From: Papaver somniferum
Taxonomy: Eukaryota > Streptophyta > Magnoliopsida > Ranunculales > Papaveraceae
DNA length: 64,000 nucleotides
Reading direction: 5' to 3'
NCBI RefSeq assembly: GCF_003573695.1
Contig: NC_039358.1
Coordinates: 94,686,881-94,750,880 of the forward strand
Positions 23,640 to 34,652 of the stretch are shown here, in pieces. Under the pieces are notes generated by a model. It was given only the letters and a program-made list of their open reading frames with translations. It had not been told where the DNA came from and ran no database searches. Every line of letters begins with the position of its first letter. The first letter of the stretch is position 1. The position numbers were made by a program, and so were the translations under genes.

Positions 23640-23890
23640 CACCAATAAATAATTCGTCGAATTGAGCAATACTTGCTCAGTTGCTCAAATATTGATCTAG
23701 CTATCAATATTTAGTAATTTATCAGTAATTCGTCGAATTGAGCAATACTTGCTCAGTCGCTTGAATATTGATCCAGCTATCAATATTTAGTAATTATCAG
23801 TAATTCGTCGAATTGAGCAATACTTGCTCAGTTGCTCGAATATTGATCCCACTATCAATATTCAGTAGTTTAATCGAATAATCCACATGT
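23640..23890 (+). repeat. Three tandem copies of a roughly 78-base unit in 5b
   Basis: The core AATTCGTCGAATTGAGCAAT, then ACTTGCTCAGT, ATATTGAT and CTATCAATATT recurs near 23651, 23730 and 23805, with a weaker fourth near 23915. Each copy contains inverted ATATTGAT / ATCAATAT words. Confidence 0.8.
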
Positions 23891-24346
23891 ATTCAGTAAC
23901 TCATCAATATTCAACAACTCGTCGAATTTACAATATTTGCTCAGACGAGCAACATTAATACTCATGAATCACTGAGCATTCGTCAATCATGCTCGATTCA
24001 ACAAAACTTAGACTCACTTTCTAATCAGTCAATAACTGACTAATTAAAACACGTCTGCCTTGCAGGATCCACGATTTGTGAGACATCAATTACGTCACAA
24101 ATGGGTGGATATTACTTAGGGTTTTGGTCTGGCGATCTACGGCACGTGGATTCATCCACGACGAGAAATGTGTGTGAGTCGTGCAAAAGGTTGAAGGAGT
24201 TATCAAAGTAGTGGGTGCACGATCAGTCAAGTATCCACACGAAATGGAACTGACTTTACCACGATCTCCCACTTTCCCACTTTCCCACTCTTTCACTCAA
24301 GAAACCGTCACACTTACAGGGATCAATGTGTTCGCTACTCTGACAA

Positions 24347-24354
24347 TATAAATA
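24347..24354 (+). promoter_or_regulatory. TATA box, solo LTR 5b
   Basis: TATAAATA, at the position equivalent to 19283 in element 5a relative to the conserved GGTTTAGGCCGG block. Confidence 0.5.
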
Positions 24355-25131
24355 AGTATCTGAATCCATTATTGAAGACAACAAATGATCACTATCATCA
24401 GCAATCGTCCACATAGAAATTCTCGAGTAACTACTCTCAAGAATTCATCAATCCACCAGAACTTATTCGAACTTATCAATTCACTAGTTATTGCAGAAAC
24501 CTTCAACACATCCACAATCCTTGATCATCATTGATCCCACACAATTCTCAGCTTCCCTCCTACAGACCAACCCATCTCCCTCTTTGTGACCGAATTGACG
24601 CTGGAACGACCATTGACTTGGTTTAGGCCGGAGTACTACAGGTTGATCTCTCGAATCTAAGCATTCCCTTTGCAGTGCATCTGTGTGAGGTTCAGCATTT
24701 TGCTCGGTCGAGGAGTCTCGATAACACGCCCGATTCTTCACTTTCCTAAAAAACTAGCAAACTGTTTTTTCCCATCTACATTGTGTTATTTCTTTTCCGC
24801 ATTATATTTGTTTATTTAATTGAAATATCACAGGTTGTGCGTAAGTTCAATCAATTGTGAATCCAACCTTTGGTTGTTGATTAAATTGATTGACACTTGG
24901 ATCGGTTTTTTGATACCGTCCAAGTTATTTCTTATATTCAATCGGGCTCGCAAATTTCTATTTGTTTGATTGCAGATTGAATTGAGAAATAGCGATATAA
25001 CTCTTGGATATACTTTGCTTAAGATTGAGTCTGATTGTCTAGTTGATTTTCTTGAAAGTATATTGGAGTTAGTACATAAAAATTGCTAAGAGAAATATTG
25101 GGTGTGGTTGTTAGACCCCCGCTTTTTCAAT

Positions 25132-25143
25132 TTGTATCAGAGC
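25132..25143 (+). other. Primer-binding site, element 5
   Basis: TTGTATCAGAGC, one substitution from TGGTATCAGAGC, two bases after the LTR end at 25129. Confidence 0.85.
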
Positions 25144-25195
25144 AGGCAAACACGTTCAGTACCTTATAAGTGTGTGTTTGTAGCGATCTGACTCT

Positions 25196-26020
25196 ATGGA
25201 TAGTAAATTCTCGATAAACGTTTCACTAGGATTTAAATCTGATCTTAGAGAAAGTTCTGAAAAGTTGGTTATTCTCTAGAAGAACTTGGATGAACAAATC
25301 CGGATCAATTCTGATCTTATTGCAAAAATTGCAAAGTGTAAGGATTTGAAGCCTGTCAAAGTTCCTTCAATGGATTTGAATAACTCCTTTAATTCTTCTC
25401 TGAAGAATTATCGCAAGTCAGGGGATAAGCTAGGTTTAGGTTTTGTGAAACCTGGTGAGACTCATAACTACTCAGATGAGTTTAAAGATGTTGGTTCATG
25501 TATGTTCTGTGTTTCTCATAATCATTTTCAACATACATGTACATCTTTCAGGAAAAGTTTAAAGGTTGCGAGTAATCTTCATAAAAAAGCTCAACAACTG
25601 TTTACTTCTCTAAAAAGGTGTACAAGTCTAACAAGAAATCCCAAACGGGATAGTATTGTTAGTACGGGAGCTTTTGCTCTAAAATCAACATCACCCTTTC
25701 AATGGTTTCTTGATAGTGTATGTAGCCGACATATTACTGGAGATCTTTCGTGGTTTGTGAATTCAAGCGACTTTGAAGGAGGTCCTGTTACATTCAGAGA
25801 TGGGAGTTTTTGTTACATAAGCAAGAAGGGGATGATCAAACTTCCTGGCGTTCCTGAAATCCATGATGTAGTATACGTTAAAGCTATGACTGCAAACCTT
25901 CTTTCTGTTAGTCAATTTTGTGAAAAAGGCCATAAAGTTGTCTTCAATGCAAATGGATGTGACATTGTAGACAAAACTGGAAAAGTAATTTTTCAGGGAA
26001 CTCGTGGTAAAACTTCTTGA
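25196..26020 (+). pseudogene. gag-pr: Gag C-terminal part and protease, element 5
   Basis: Reading frame from ATG 25196, with an in-frame TAG at 25277, then open to 26020. Counting from the Met at 25286: a linker with the copia GDKLGLGF motif (residues 47-54), a CCHC knuckle C72-X2-C75-X4-H80-X4-C85, then a protease-type region FQWFLDSVCSRHITGD. The aspartic protease normally reads D-S-G at this site; D143 and S144 are kept but the Gly is Val (145), so activity is doubtful. The N-terminal UBN2 half of gag is missing; the leader joins straight to this part. The frame ends early and pol continues in another frame. Confidence 0.85.
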
Positions 26021-26890
26021 TACTCAGTTTAGTAATTGTTGCAATTTGACTAAGGTGAAATCTACACATCTTAGGCATGAGCGTATTGGTCACATCAATT
26101 ATCGCCTTCTAACTAAGATCATTAACAAAGAACTTTTTAGAGGCGTTCCCAAAATCAAAGATTGATGGTGTCTGTGGTGGCTGTCAAAAGAGTAAATAAA
26201 TGAAAGTTCCACATAAATCATCTCGAGATATTCTCACTAAAGCTCCACTTGATTTAATTCATATGGATCTCTTCGGTACTATTCAACAACCTACGGTTGC
26301 TGGAAAGAAGTATGCTTTAGTTATGGTAGATGATTACACCAGATTCACTTGGGTGACTTTTTTAGCTCATAAGAATGAAACCCTTAGTGAATTCAAGATT
26401 ATTGTTAATAAAATGCAGGATGAACAAGGTCGGAAACTAAAGAAAATTAGAAGCGACCATGGAACTGAATTCAAGGACACTAAGGTGTTTGAATTTTGTA
26501 ACAAATTGGGGATTATTCAACAATACTCACCACCCATTACTCCTCAAGCTAATGGAGTTGCAGAAAGGAAGAATAAGAACATTCAGGAAATGGCCAGGGT
26601 AATGCTCCATAACAAAAACTTACCGTTAAGGTTTTGGGGAGAAGTTGTTTTCACAACATGTTATTTGATGAACCGTGTATACCTACGATCGAAAACCCTA
26701 AACACTTCTTATGAGTTGTGGTAAGACAGGAATCCCAACTTACATTATCTCAGAGTGTTTGGAAGTAAGTGCTACATTCTGAAAGATCGAGAACCAGAAA
26801 GGAAAATTTGACTCTAAAAGCGATGAAGGTATCTTTCTTGGCTATGCATCTGATAATCGTGGTTTTCGAGTATTTGATCTCAGAACCCAA
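26021..26890 (+). pseudogene. int: Copia integrase, element 5
   Basis: The zinc-binding HHCC region is recognisable but broken (LRHERIGHIN near 26070-26100; GVCGGCQK near 26168-26190) by stops and frameshifts. The ORF 26200-26724 holds the catalytic core. Counting from its Met, D23 (IHMDLFG), D86 (IRSDHGTEF) and E122 (NGVAERKN) give the D-X35-E spacing of copia integrases, all intact. A TAA at 26722 interrupts; the C-terminal GKK-type region continues to about 26890 (YLRVFGSKCY, GIFLGYA). Integrase inserts element cDNA into the host chromosome. Confidence 0.9.
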
Positions 26891-27235
26891 GTTATGATAG
26901 AATCTGCAAATGCTATCATTGATGATCTGAGCAATTTTCGTCATGATAATCCTCCTGCTGAATTGCCTCCAACTGAGACAATTGAGAAAGTCAAGGAAAT
27001 CCCAGAATCAGTTGAATTTGTTCCAACAGTCATTGATCCTGATATTTCCAGTAACGAGGAGAAGAGCACTGATCAGGCAATTCCTGATGAACAAGAACGT
27101 GTTCCTCCAGGACACCTTTGGGTTCAAAGGAATCATGATATAACAGTATTATTGGAGGAAAAGATTCTACAGCTAAGACAAGAGGACAACTTCAAAATAT
27201 TTGCAATTTTGGTTATTATCTTTTGTAAGTAGAAA
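26891..27235 (+). pseudogene. Integrase to reverse-transcriptase linker, element 5
   Basis: Open frame 26894-27232, Pro/Glu/Ser-rich (PPAELPPTETIEKVKEIPES), as expected for the disordered linker in copia polyproteins. The normally following RT N-terminus resumes after a frameshift near 27150-27236. Confidence 0.7.
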
Positions 27236-27890
27236 CCAGGAATATTGATGAGGCTCTTAGCGATCCCTTTTGGGTGAATGCAATGCATGAAAACTTAAAT
27301 CAATTTCAAAGAAAAGATGTATGGGATCTCGTACCTTGTCCCTCCAACATCAATATTGTTGGTACCAAATGGATATTCAAGAACAAGTCTGATGAATTTG
27401 GCACCATTTTCAGAAACAAAGCCAGACATGTCGCTCAAGGTTCACAGATTGAAGGTGTTTAATTTGACGAAACCTTTGCTCTTGTGGCACGCCTTGGGTC
27501 CATTCGGTTGTTATTAGCTCATGCTTGTTTTATTAAGGTTAAGCTATTTCAAATGGACATAAAATCCACGTTCCTAAACAGAAATTTAAAGGAAGAGGTC
27601 TATGTTTCTCAACCAAAGGGATTTGAAAATCCTGACTTCCCAGATCATGTGCTTAAGCTCAACAAGGTATTATATGGGTTGAAACAAGCACCTCGTGTCT
27701 GGTTCGAAAAACTAACTACTTTCCTTCTCAGGAAAGGTTTTTCGAGAGGTGGAGCTGATAAAACCTTGTTTACCAAGTGAAGTGGGAAAGATGTTGTCAT
27801 TACTCAAGTTTATGTAGATGATATCATTTACGGATCGACTTCTTAGAAACTTGCAAAAGATTTTCAAGTCTCTCTTGGTAAGGAGTTTGT
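27236..27890 (+). pseudogene. rt: Copia reverse transcriptase, element 5
   Basis: RVT_2-type RT. Signatures: WVNAMHENLNQFQRKDVWDLV (27271-27333), GTKWIFKNK, ARHVAQG, FQMDIKSTFLN with its catalytic Asp (27549-27581), KLNKVLYGLKQAPRVWF, and YVDD at 27811-27822. Stops: TAA 27460, TGA 27778, TAG 27844. In typical copia elements QMDVKSAFLNG is expected; here the Gly is Arg. The catalytic aspartates survive but the frame is dead. Reverse transcriptase copies element RNA into cDNA inside virus-like particles. Confidence 0.92.
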
Positions 27891-27891
27891 A

Positions 27892-28824
27892 ATGAGCAAT
27901 GTTGGTGAATTAAAATTCTTTTTAGGATTACAGATTCAACAATGTAAGGATGGAATTTACTTATCTCAAGAAAAATATGCTAAGGATCTTGTGACAAGGT
28001 TCGGCCTTGATAAGTCAACTCCAAAACTGACATCTATGCCCACTACTGGTAAACTACATAGAGATGAGAAAGGAGTAAATGTGGATCAAAAGCTTCATCG
28101 ATCTATCATTGGAAGCCTCTTATATCTTACAACTATTAGACCTGATATTGTTTTTAGTGTTGGTTGTTGTGCTAGATTTCAGGCTAATCCAAAGGAATAT
28201 CATCTTGCAGCTGCAAAGAGGATCATGTGATATATCCAACACACTATCAGGTATGGTGTATCTTATACTTTTGATACTAACACTGATCCCACTGCCTATT
28301 CAGATGCAGATTGGACAGGGTGTGTGGAAGACATAAAGAGTACTTCAAGGGGATTTTACTATGTTGGGTTGAATCTTGTGTCATGTCATAGCAAGAAACA
28401 AAACTCACAATCCCTGTCTACATGCGAGGCAGAATACATTGTTGCAGGCTCGTGTTGTACTCAACTTCTATGGATGAAACAAATGCTTTTTGATTATGGA
28501 ATTGACACTGGTATAATGAAAATCTTTTGTGATAACTCAAGTGCGATTCGCATCACTGAGAATCCTGTTGAGCACTCAAGAACTAAGAACATTGACATAA
28601 GGTATCACTTTATTAGAGATCTCTATGAAAATGGGATTATCAATATGGAATTTGTGCTTTCCGAACAACATTTGGGTGGTATTCTCACCAAACCTTTAGA
28701 TACTGCTACGTTTCAACACTTACGACAGTCTATTGGTATTGTTTTGGTTCATTACTTCTCTAGCCTTTTGCCTCTGGACTCATTCATATATTTTGGGCAA
28801 TCAAGGCTTAGAACGCCAGTGTAG
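27892..28824 (+). pseudogene. rnh: RT C-terminal part and RNase H, element 5
   Basis: Frame 27892-28230 (ELKFFLGLQIQQCKDGIYLSQ, SIIGSLLYLTTIRPDIVFSV) is the RT connection. A TGA at 28228 precedes RNase H: SDADWTG (28300-28320), STCEAEYIVAG (28417-28449), IFCDNSSAI (28520-28550), and HSRTKNIDIRYHFIRD. The acidic residues expected for catalysis (D, E, D) are all present. The frame runs a little past the usual C-terminus to 28824. RNase H removes the RNA strand during cDNA synthesis. Confidence 0.9.
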
Positions 28825-29622
28825 TGTTGTTTCAATTTCGTATTTGCTTCTCCTTAGATAATAGTTCTGTTAGGAATCAAAGTATACTTTTAAATCCTTC
28901 TTTTCTTGTAAAAGTAATGTCGCTCTTGTTGTTCTTTCGGGAATGACATTTTATGGGGGAGAGTTCTTAATTGAACTTGTGCTTAATTGCCAAATCTTTT
29001 TGGGGAGTGCGGTCGTGGAATATTGTAGGAGTTTTCTTGTATCTCTATTAACTCCTTGATGAATGCATTTAGTTTCGACTATATGATTGCATCTAAACAA
29101 AGTTGATATGTTTTCTTTTAGTCATCAAGAATCTCTATGAGAATTTCATTATGATCCCACTAGTTTTCGTACCTTTGCCAATTTATATTGACAAAAAGGG
29201 GGGGGGGGAATTAATGTGTAGTTCACACTACAAATACATATGGTTTACGGATCATTATGTAAGGTGGAGTGGTTTTCATGTGGGATGAAGTATTGACTAA
29301 GGGGGAGTGATACATCTCACCATAATATTGTTGTCAAAGTTGTGATACAATTGGACTTTGATGTTGTGTAATAATACTATGACACTGTATAACAATACGA
29401 AAATATCTTGTTTTTATATATTGTTGTAGCTAAAGATCTTCAACAACTATGATCCTGAGTTGAACATGTTCAAAATCACTGGAGTACTTGGAAGTGAGAA
29501 GATTTCAAGTAATGCTGAAGAACCAAGGAAATCAAGCATTTGGATGAGAAGCTACAAAGTTTATTTATTTTGTATCCATAATTATTGATAGTTTTGTCAC
29601 TAAAATTGACAAAGAGGGAGAT
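28825..29622 (+). other. 3' untranslated tract of element 5
   Basis: Non-coding in this copy. It contains the GGGGGAG-type purine motifs shared with elements 8 and 9 (28954, 29298), and a run of 11 G residues at 29198-29208 where relatives have five. It ends in the polypurine tract AAAGAGGGAGAT (29611-29622). Confidence 0.75.
29611..29622 (+). other. Polypurine tract, element 5
   Basis: AAAGAGGGAGAT immediately before the 3' LTR start TGTTAGAG; the plus-strand primer site for cDNA synthesis. Relatives read CAAAGGGGGAGAT. Confidence 0.85.
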
Positions 29623-32097
29623 TGTTAGAGCACTACTCGGTCGAGCTCGCAAGTGTTGCTATCTCAAGCTTATTTGTCAAGTTTAGTTGTTAAAACTATA
29701 AGTCTTGATTTTTAGTCTACTTATAGCTAAGTCTCGGATTAGGATAGAAAGTGTAGTTGAGCATTAGACTTCACGGTGTTCATCGATTGAAGACGAAGAA
29801 CAAGTAAGGGGATCTTGTGGAACTTCATCAACAAAAGGTATATGGTGACTTGAACTTATTTATCACTGGAAATTCTATCTACTTTATCTCCTATTTGAGA
29901 CCAAATTCGTATAGTTCTATAGACTTCGATTATACACATTTGATATTTCGAGCTGAGTTTAACTCGCTTACACATTTCTCGAAATATGTGTTGGTAAGCT
30001 TTCGCTTTAACCAAGTTCATCTTATATTCTTGATGAAAGTCAAAAGATGATCATGTGAAAATCGCCTTGTAACATCTTATATGATTTGTGTGAGACAGTC
30101 ATTTAATGTAGACTCGGAATGTTTCGTATTGATCATTCGATCACTTGAAAATTGCTTTGAAGCTAATAGTTTGTGTGAGACAGCTATTGTCGTCTTCCAA
30201 GAATGCTTCAGTGATTGAAATAGGAGTTTAGAACAAATAACCATGATTAGATATAACACAGTATGCGTACTTGTATGCTAACTGTTGCAAGTTATTCCAA
30301 GTCCGGGAACCATAATATGCATACCCGTATGCGTACTGGATGGTTAGTGAAAGTCCGGGAACTTAGTATGCATATTGGCATGCGTACTGGCATGAGTTTC
30401 AAGTTCCGGAAATTCAGCTGAGTTTGGAAGGTATGCGTACGCGTTCGCATACTGGCGAACCCAAACTAAGTCCGGCTACTTAGGTATGCGTACCCGTTTG
30501 CATACATGAGTAGGTTATGTTCTAAAATCGGTTTGTTCATGAACTAATACATTTATATAGTAAGGAATGCAATCTTTTGCAAACCGTGGCTATAATGTTC
30601 ATGAATTAATTCGAGTGAATCAAAATCGATTTTGCTTCAATTGTGTCTTGTATACTTCTATGAGAATATAAACAATTAAACAACTCTAGAACTAGTTTCA
30701 TTTGAGTCATTTGAACTAGTTATGGTTAAGATGAATATGGTTGATATGAAAGTGTTCATATGGATAACTCCGGCTAACTATTGTTGAGCCAACAAGCTGT
30801 ACACGTTTAGGTACGGTTACTCATATCTAAAAGAAGTCACTTTTCATTTGTGTGTAACAAGATAAGCTCGATCTAACGGTTTCAAGATATTAGCTTAAGT
30901 CTAATCAGGTTTTCATCTAACGGTGAATATTGAATGCTTTGTTACCAAGTTAGCATTAATTGCAAACCATGATTTGAAGACTAAGACTATATAAGGGAGA
31001 ACTCTAGCCACTGGGAAACCTAATCCCCACACATCATATGTGATACTAGTTGCTACTAGAGTCGCTTCTCCTTTAACCTTAGGTTTCTTATCGAGACCCT
31101 ATAGGTTAACGACTTGGAGACTTCATTGGGATTGTGAAGCCAGACCCAACTATTTTCTCTGTAGTTGCGTGTTCTGATCTTATTGTTTTCTATCGTGATT
31201 GAGTATTTTTTTCTCTAAGATTTGCTCGAGATTTAGTCTCCGATAGGCAAGATAAAAAGTAGTCACAAACATCTTCGTCTCATCGTTTATGATTCCATAA
31301 TATCTTATTTCTCTACCATACGACTAAGATTATTGTGAGGTGATTGATATTACTAGGCTGTTCTTCAGGAATATAAGTCTGGTGTATCAATTGGTTCATG
31401 TTCACCTTGATTTATCAAAAGACGGAACAAAACTCATAGGTATATCTGTGGGAGACATATTTATCTATTCAATAGACTTTTCTGTGTGAGACATATTGGT
31501 TTATCAAGTCTTCGATTTTGGGTCGTAGCAACTCTTAGTTATGAGTGAGATCAGCTAAGGGAATCAAGTGCGCAGAATCCGGCGTGGTTGTAGAGGCGTA
31601 AGGAATGCGACTGTACCTTGATCACTGTGAGATTGGTTAGGTCTCAACTACATTCCAGTCCGAAGTTAACTTGGAGTAGGCTAGTGTCTGTAGCGGCTTA
31701 ATACAGTGTGGTGTTCAAATCTGGACTAGGTCCCGAGGTTTTTGTGTATTTACGGTTTCCTCGTTAACAACATTTCTGGTGTCTGTGTTATTTCTTTTCT
31801 ACATTATATTTGTTTATATAATTGATATATCACAGGTTGTGCGTAAGCTAAATTGATTGACACTTGGATATTGGGTTTTGGTATCGTCCAAGTTATTTCT
31901 TATATTCAATCGGGATCGTAAATTCCTATTTGTTTGATTGCAGATTGAATTGAGAAATAGAGATTTAACTATTGGATAAACTTTTCTTAAGATTGAGTCT
32001 GACTGTCTAGTTGATTCTCTTGAAAGTATATGGGAGTTAGTCCATATAGATTGCTAAGCGAAATATTAGGTATGGTTGTTAGACCCTCGCTTTTTCA
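29623..32097 (+). repeat. 3' LTR of element 5 (2475 bases)
   Basis: Starts TGTTAGAGCACTACTCGG and ends TCGCTTTTTCA, followed by GATAT. Uninterrupted reference copy of the LTR. The motif array of GTATGCGTAC words is at about 30255-30505 and TATATAAG at 30988-30995. A short deletion of about 40 bases near 31850 removes part of U5 present in the 5' LTR and element 6. Confidence 0.93.
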
Positions 32098-32102
32098 GAT
32101 AT

Positions 32103-32842
32103 GTCAAGTCTTTAGGAAGTTTTGAGATTCCACATTATAACATAGTTAAAATGCAACTCCTCATATCAACTTTTTTAGATGATCTCACATAGTAATAAAT
32201 ACTTAGCAATCATCTAGGAGATTAAAAAGATACAAGCACCCCCTTTCAAATTCTACAACCACACTCCCCACAAAGATATAGCGATTAAGCACAAGTTCAT
32301 TTAAGAACTCTCCCCCATTTGATGTCATGCCCAAGAGAACAACATGAGTGACCTTGCTTTATAAAATGAAGTATTTTGTTGGGAATTAACAAATCACATG
32401 GATTTGTATCCAAAATCGAATTAAAATAATCTCTACGCCAGTTACTGACAAAAAGATAATTTTTGATCGATATGACTCAACATAAGAAAATCTTACGGAG
32501 TGTGTCAAGCAGTAAAAAACACACAGAAGATCAATACTGCGAGAAAATTATAAAGAGTTTGTTTTATTCTCCGTTTATTATAAACATAATAGATTTAACT
32601 TCTGAGCATATATGAAATATTAGCTTTATGCAACTCCGTCGAAGAATGACTCACTAATATCTTTCATCCGTTGAATGGTTGATGTGTTGTCTTCTTTACA
32701 TAGCACACAAACCTTCTGATTCACAATACGAATGTGCTGTCTAAGTTTCGTATATTCTGAGATGATCTTTTTCTGGTTTCTAATCATGACCTTTTTGCTT
32801 TTCGATCATCTTGAACTGACCATCAATAAGCTGATTCAATTT
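32103..32842 (-). other. 3' untranslated tract of element 4
   Basis: Reverse complement of about 39250-40180 in element 8, including the CCGTAAGATT...ATGTTGAG motif and the TGGGGGAGAGTTCTTAA tract (seen as CTCCCCCA near 32309). The minus-strand continuation of the small ORF after a TAG at 32843 falls here. Confidence 0.65.
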
Positions 32843-33037
32843 CTACTGGAGGTTAGCAATCTCAATCTTGAAGTCATTTTGACCATGAGTTAGACCCCTA
32901 AAGGAATACACAATCCAGGAGTTATGTTCTTTCCTTAAAGCAATCCTTTTCAGCATTCTTTCATGGCTAGAACTTTCCTCCTTCAAGTCCTCTTCATCAA
33001 GGATAATGGTTTCATGAGGTCTTTTTGAGCTCTCCAT
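32843..33037 (-). pseudogene. Small helical ORF, element 4
   Basis: MESSKRPHETIILDEEDLKE...SSHERMLKRIALRKEHNSWIV, 64 codons to a TAG, after which the same frame still resembles element 8 (NQLIDGQ.KMIEKQK). Charged, leucine/isoleucine-heptad-like C-terminus suggests a coiled coil. Clearly homologous to the element 8 ORF at 38955-39250, in which Leu codons follow where this copy stops. Position equals that of pol in element 5. No known domain. Confidence 0.5.
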
Positions 33038-33483
33038 ACTTCAGAGATGAAAAACTATAACTCGACTAAGTATTCTTCAACCAAAGGTTTATGAAAAATA
33101 AGAATTCTTTACCTCATTTTATAAGGAAACCCTATGGTTTATCTCCTGTAAATTAGGATTCGTGAACCGGTTACGGTCTGGAACAAGAGGAGATTATGAG
33201 TTTCATCTAAACAAAGATAATTTTCCTCTTCTCATAACAATAGATTCTTAGCTCAATAAAATTAGTGTATCACCACAAATTAGAGCATAGACGGATACTG
33301 ACGTGGAATGGATTAAACTAATTGAACAAAATATGCCAATTGCTTAATCATTTTTTCGAAAAGATGTTACTAGACACAGTCAATCAAGAGTCCAACTTGA
33401 GTAATCTCGATATCAAAGTAATCTTTGATATATGTAAAGTTCTTGTAACTCTCAAATTAGTTCCAAAAACTCATCTGTCGAGG

Positions 33484-34645
33484 TTAATCAACATAATGAG
33501 ACAGAGTCTCCTCACTAGTATCAGAAGGTAATACATCGAGATTAGCTTTCTTGTGACGTTGTCTTTGTTTTCTTTCCTTTCTTCTATTACGTTTTGTGTG
33601 AGGAATTGATCTAATTTCCTTTGAGACAGGGAATCCGAAAAGTCCTTTGTACTTGTACATTTTCTGAAGAAGAGTTTCCTCGAGAGGCAAGACGCGAACC
33701 TCTTGAGATTCGTTTCAGAGAGTCAGATTCACTTGGATTCCATATTCTAAACTTCGATCTTCTAGGATTACTTCCATTATCAGTAGAACAACTGATATTT
33801 GTAGTGTTATTAGATACTTTATTATTAAAGTCATTGTACTTATGAAACTTTCGTGAGGAATCACCCTGATTATTCATTCCATAAGTTTCCTGTTTTTTTA
33901 CAGAAGTAGAACCCATTGCAGTCAGATTTTTTACCTCTGTAATTGCAAAAGCTAAAAAAAATTTGAAGATCAGAAATCTTTTTCCTTCTAGAATAACAAT
34001 CAGAGCAATGTGATTCTTCTTTCCGCAGTGTGAGCAGATCCGTGGAATACAAACCTTTGTTGTGCTGTCTCTACTGGTAGCTTCATTAGATGTTGGCAGA
34101 CAACGTGGACGTTTCTTACCGGACATCTCTTCGGAAGTAACTTTGTCAAGGTTAGGTAATGTCACAGGGACAGTAACCTCAGTCAATGAGAAAATTTTAC
34201 TTTTTAAAATAGAGTTTTCCTTTTTCAATAAGGTACACTGTTTCTGAGCTAATAGAAAATCTGTAACAAGTTTCTCTTTTTCAACATGAAGACAGTTCAG
34301 TTCTATTGAGTGAGACTTGAGTAAACGATATTCTCTATTGAACTTTCTTTAACAATATCTTCAAGCTTACTAATCTTTTCATCTCGAATAGTAATTTCAT
34401 GAGCGAATTTTTTCATACCGTTTAGAAAAGGTTTCAATGTAACCAGAGAGTTCAGCTTCCCTGTTGAGGGACTTATCAAGATCATCAAGATACCAAGACA
34501 AATTTTCCTCAAGATCTCTAATTTTAGAGGTTTGAAAGTCAATGATCTCAGTAGATTTTTTTAAGCTTCTGGTAAGTTCCAACTCAGAATCTGATATTGA
34601 TCCATTGGTACAATTAAGGGAAGCATACTTTCAGTAACTGATAAT
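33484..34645 (-). pseudogene. gag: Gag C-terminal region, element 4
   Basis: Several frames on the minus strand: coiled-coil-rich ORFs at 34582-34397 and 34542-34303 (ELTRSLKKSTEIIDFQTSK, IRDLEENLSWYLDDLDKS), then 34228-33611 with CSHCGKKNH, a CCHC-like knuckle whose end is read only in a second frame (HCSDCYSRRKK in 34052-33870), then a basic tail to 33484 (KRNRRKERKQRQRHKK). Corresponds to the part of copia gag after the first knuckle. Frameshifts make it non-functional. Confidence 0.65.
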
Positions 34646-34652
34646 ATGATAG

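Larger units (their letters stand above)
21061..24780 (+). mobile_element. Element 5b: solo LTR (about 3.7 kb)
   Basis: Begins TGTTGATGGTGG like 5a and ends CCATCTACA. Flanks are CTGTG (21056-21060) and TTGTG (24781-24785), a target duplication with one mismatch; the uninterrupted site reads GTGTCTGTGTTATTTC in the other LTRs. Only one LTR copy is present and its ends match those of the 5a LTR, so it is a solo LTR left by LTR-LTR recombination. It carries three tandem arrays absent from 5a. No coding sequence. Confidence 0.8.
13103..25129 (+). repeat. 5' LTR of element 5, interrupted twice
   Basis: Three pieces, 13103-13858, 19677-21060 and 24786-25129, rejoin into one LTR of about 2.5 kb. 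It starts TGTTACAGCACTGCTCGG and ends CGCTTTTTCA, matching the 3' LTR at 29623-32097. The first interruption falls in the GTATGCGTAC motif array and the second in the U5 part. The 5' and 3' LTR copies differ at many visible positions, so the insertion is not recent. Confidence 0.92.
13103..32097 (+). mobile_element. Element 5: complete copia retrotransposon with pol
   Basis: Flanked by GATAT at 13098-13102 and 32098-32102, a perfect 5-base target duplication. The 5' LTR spans 13103-25129 (two nested insertions), primer site 25132-25143, a gag remnant and protease, integrase, reverse transcriptase and RNase H to 28824, polypurine tract 29611-29622, 3' LTR 29623-32097. It is the only copia element in the window with pol. 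Gag lacks its N-terminal half and pol carries stops and frameshifts, so it is dead. Removing nested DNA leaves about 9.4 kb. It was inserted into the 3' untranslated tract of element 4, in the opposite orientation. Confidence 0.93.
32103..34652 (-). mobile_element. Element 4, main piece
   Basis: Minus-strand internal region of a copia-type element without visible pol: gag C-terminal part (34645-33484), small helical ORF (33037-32843), then untranslated tract (32842-32103, continuing at 13102). The upstream gag and 5' LTR are replaced by the chimeric LTR at 34653. It is the inverted relative of element 8, which carries the same small ORF. Confidence 0.75.
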
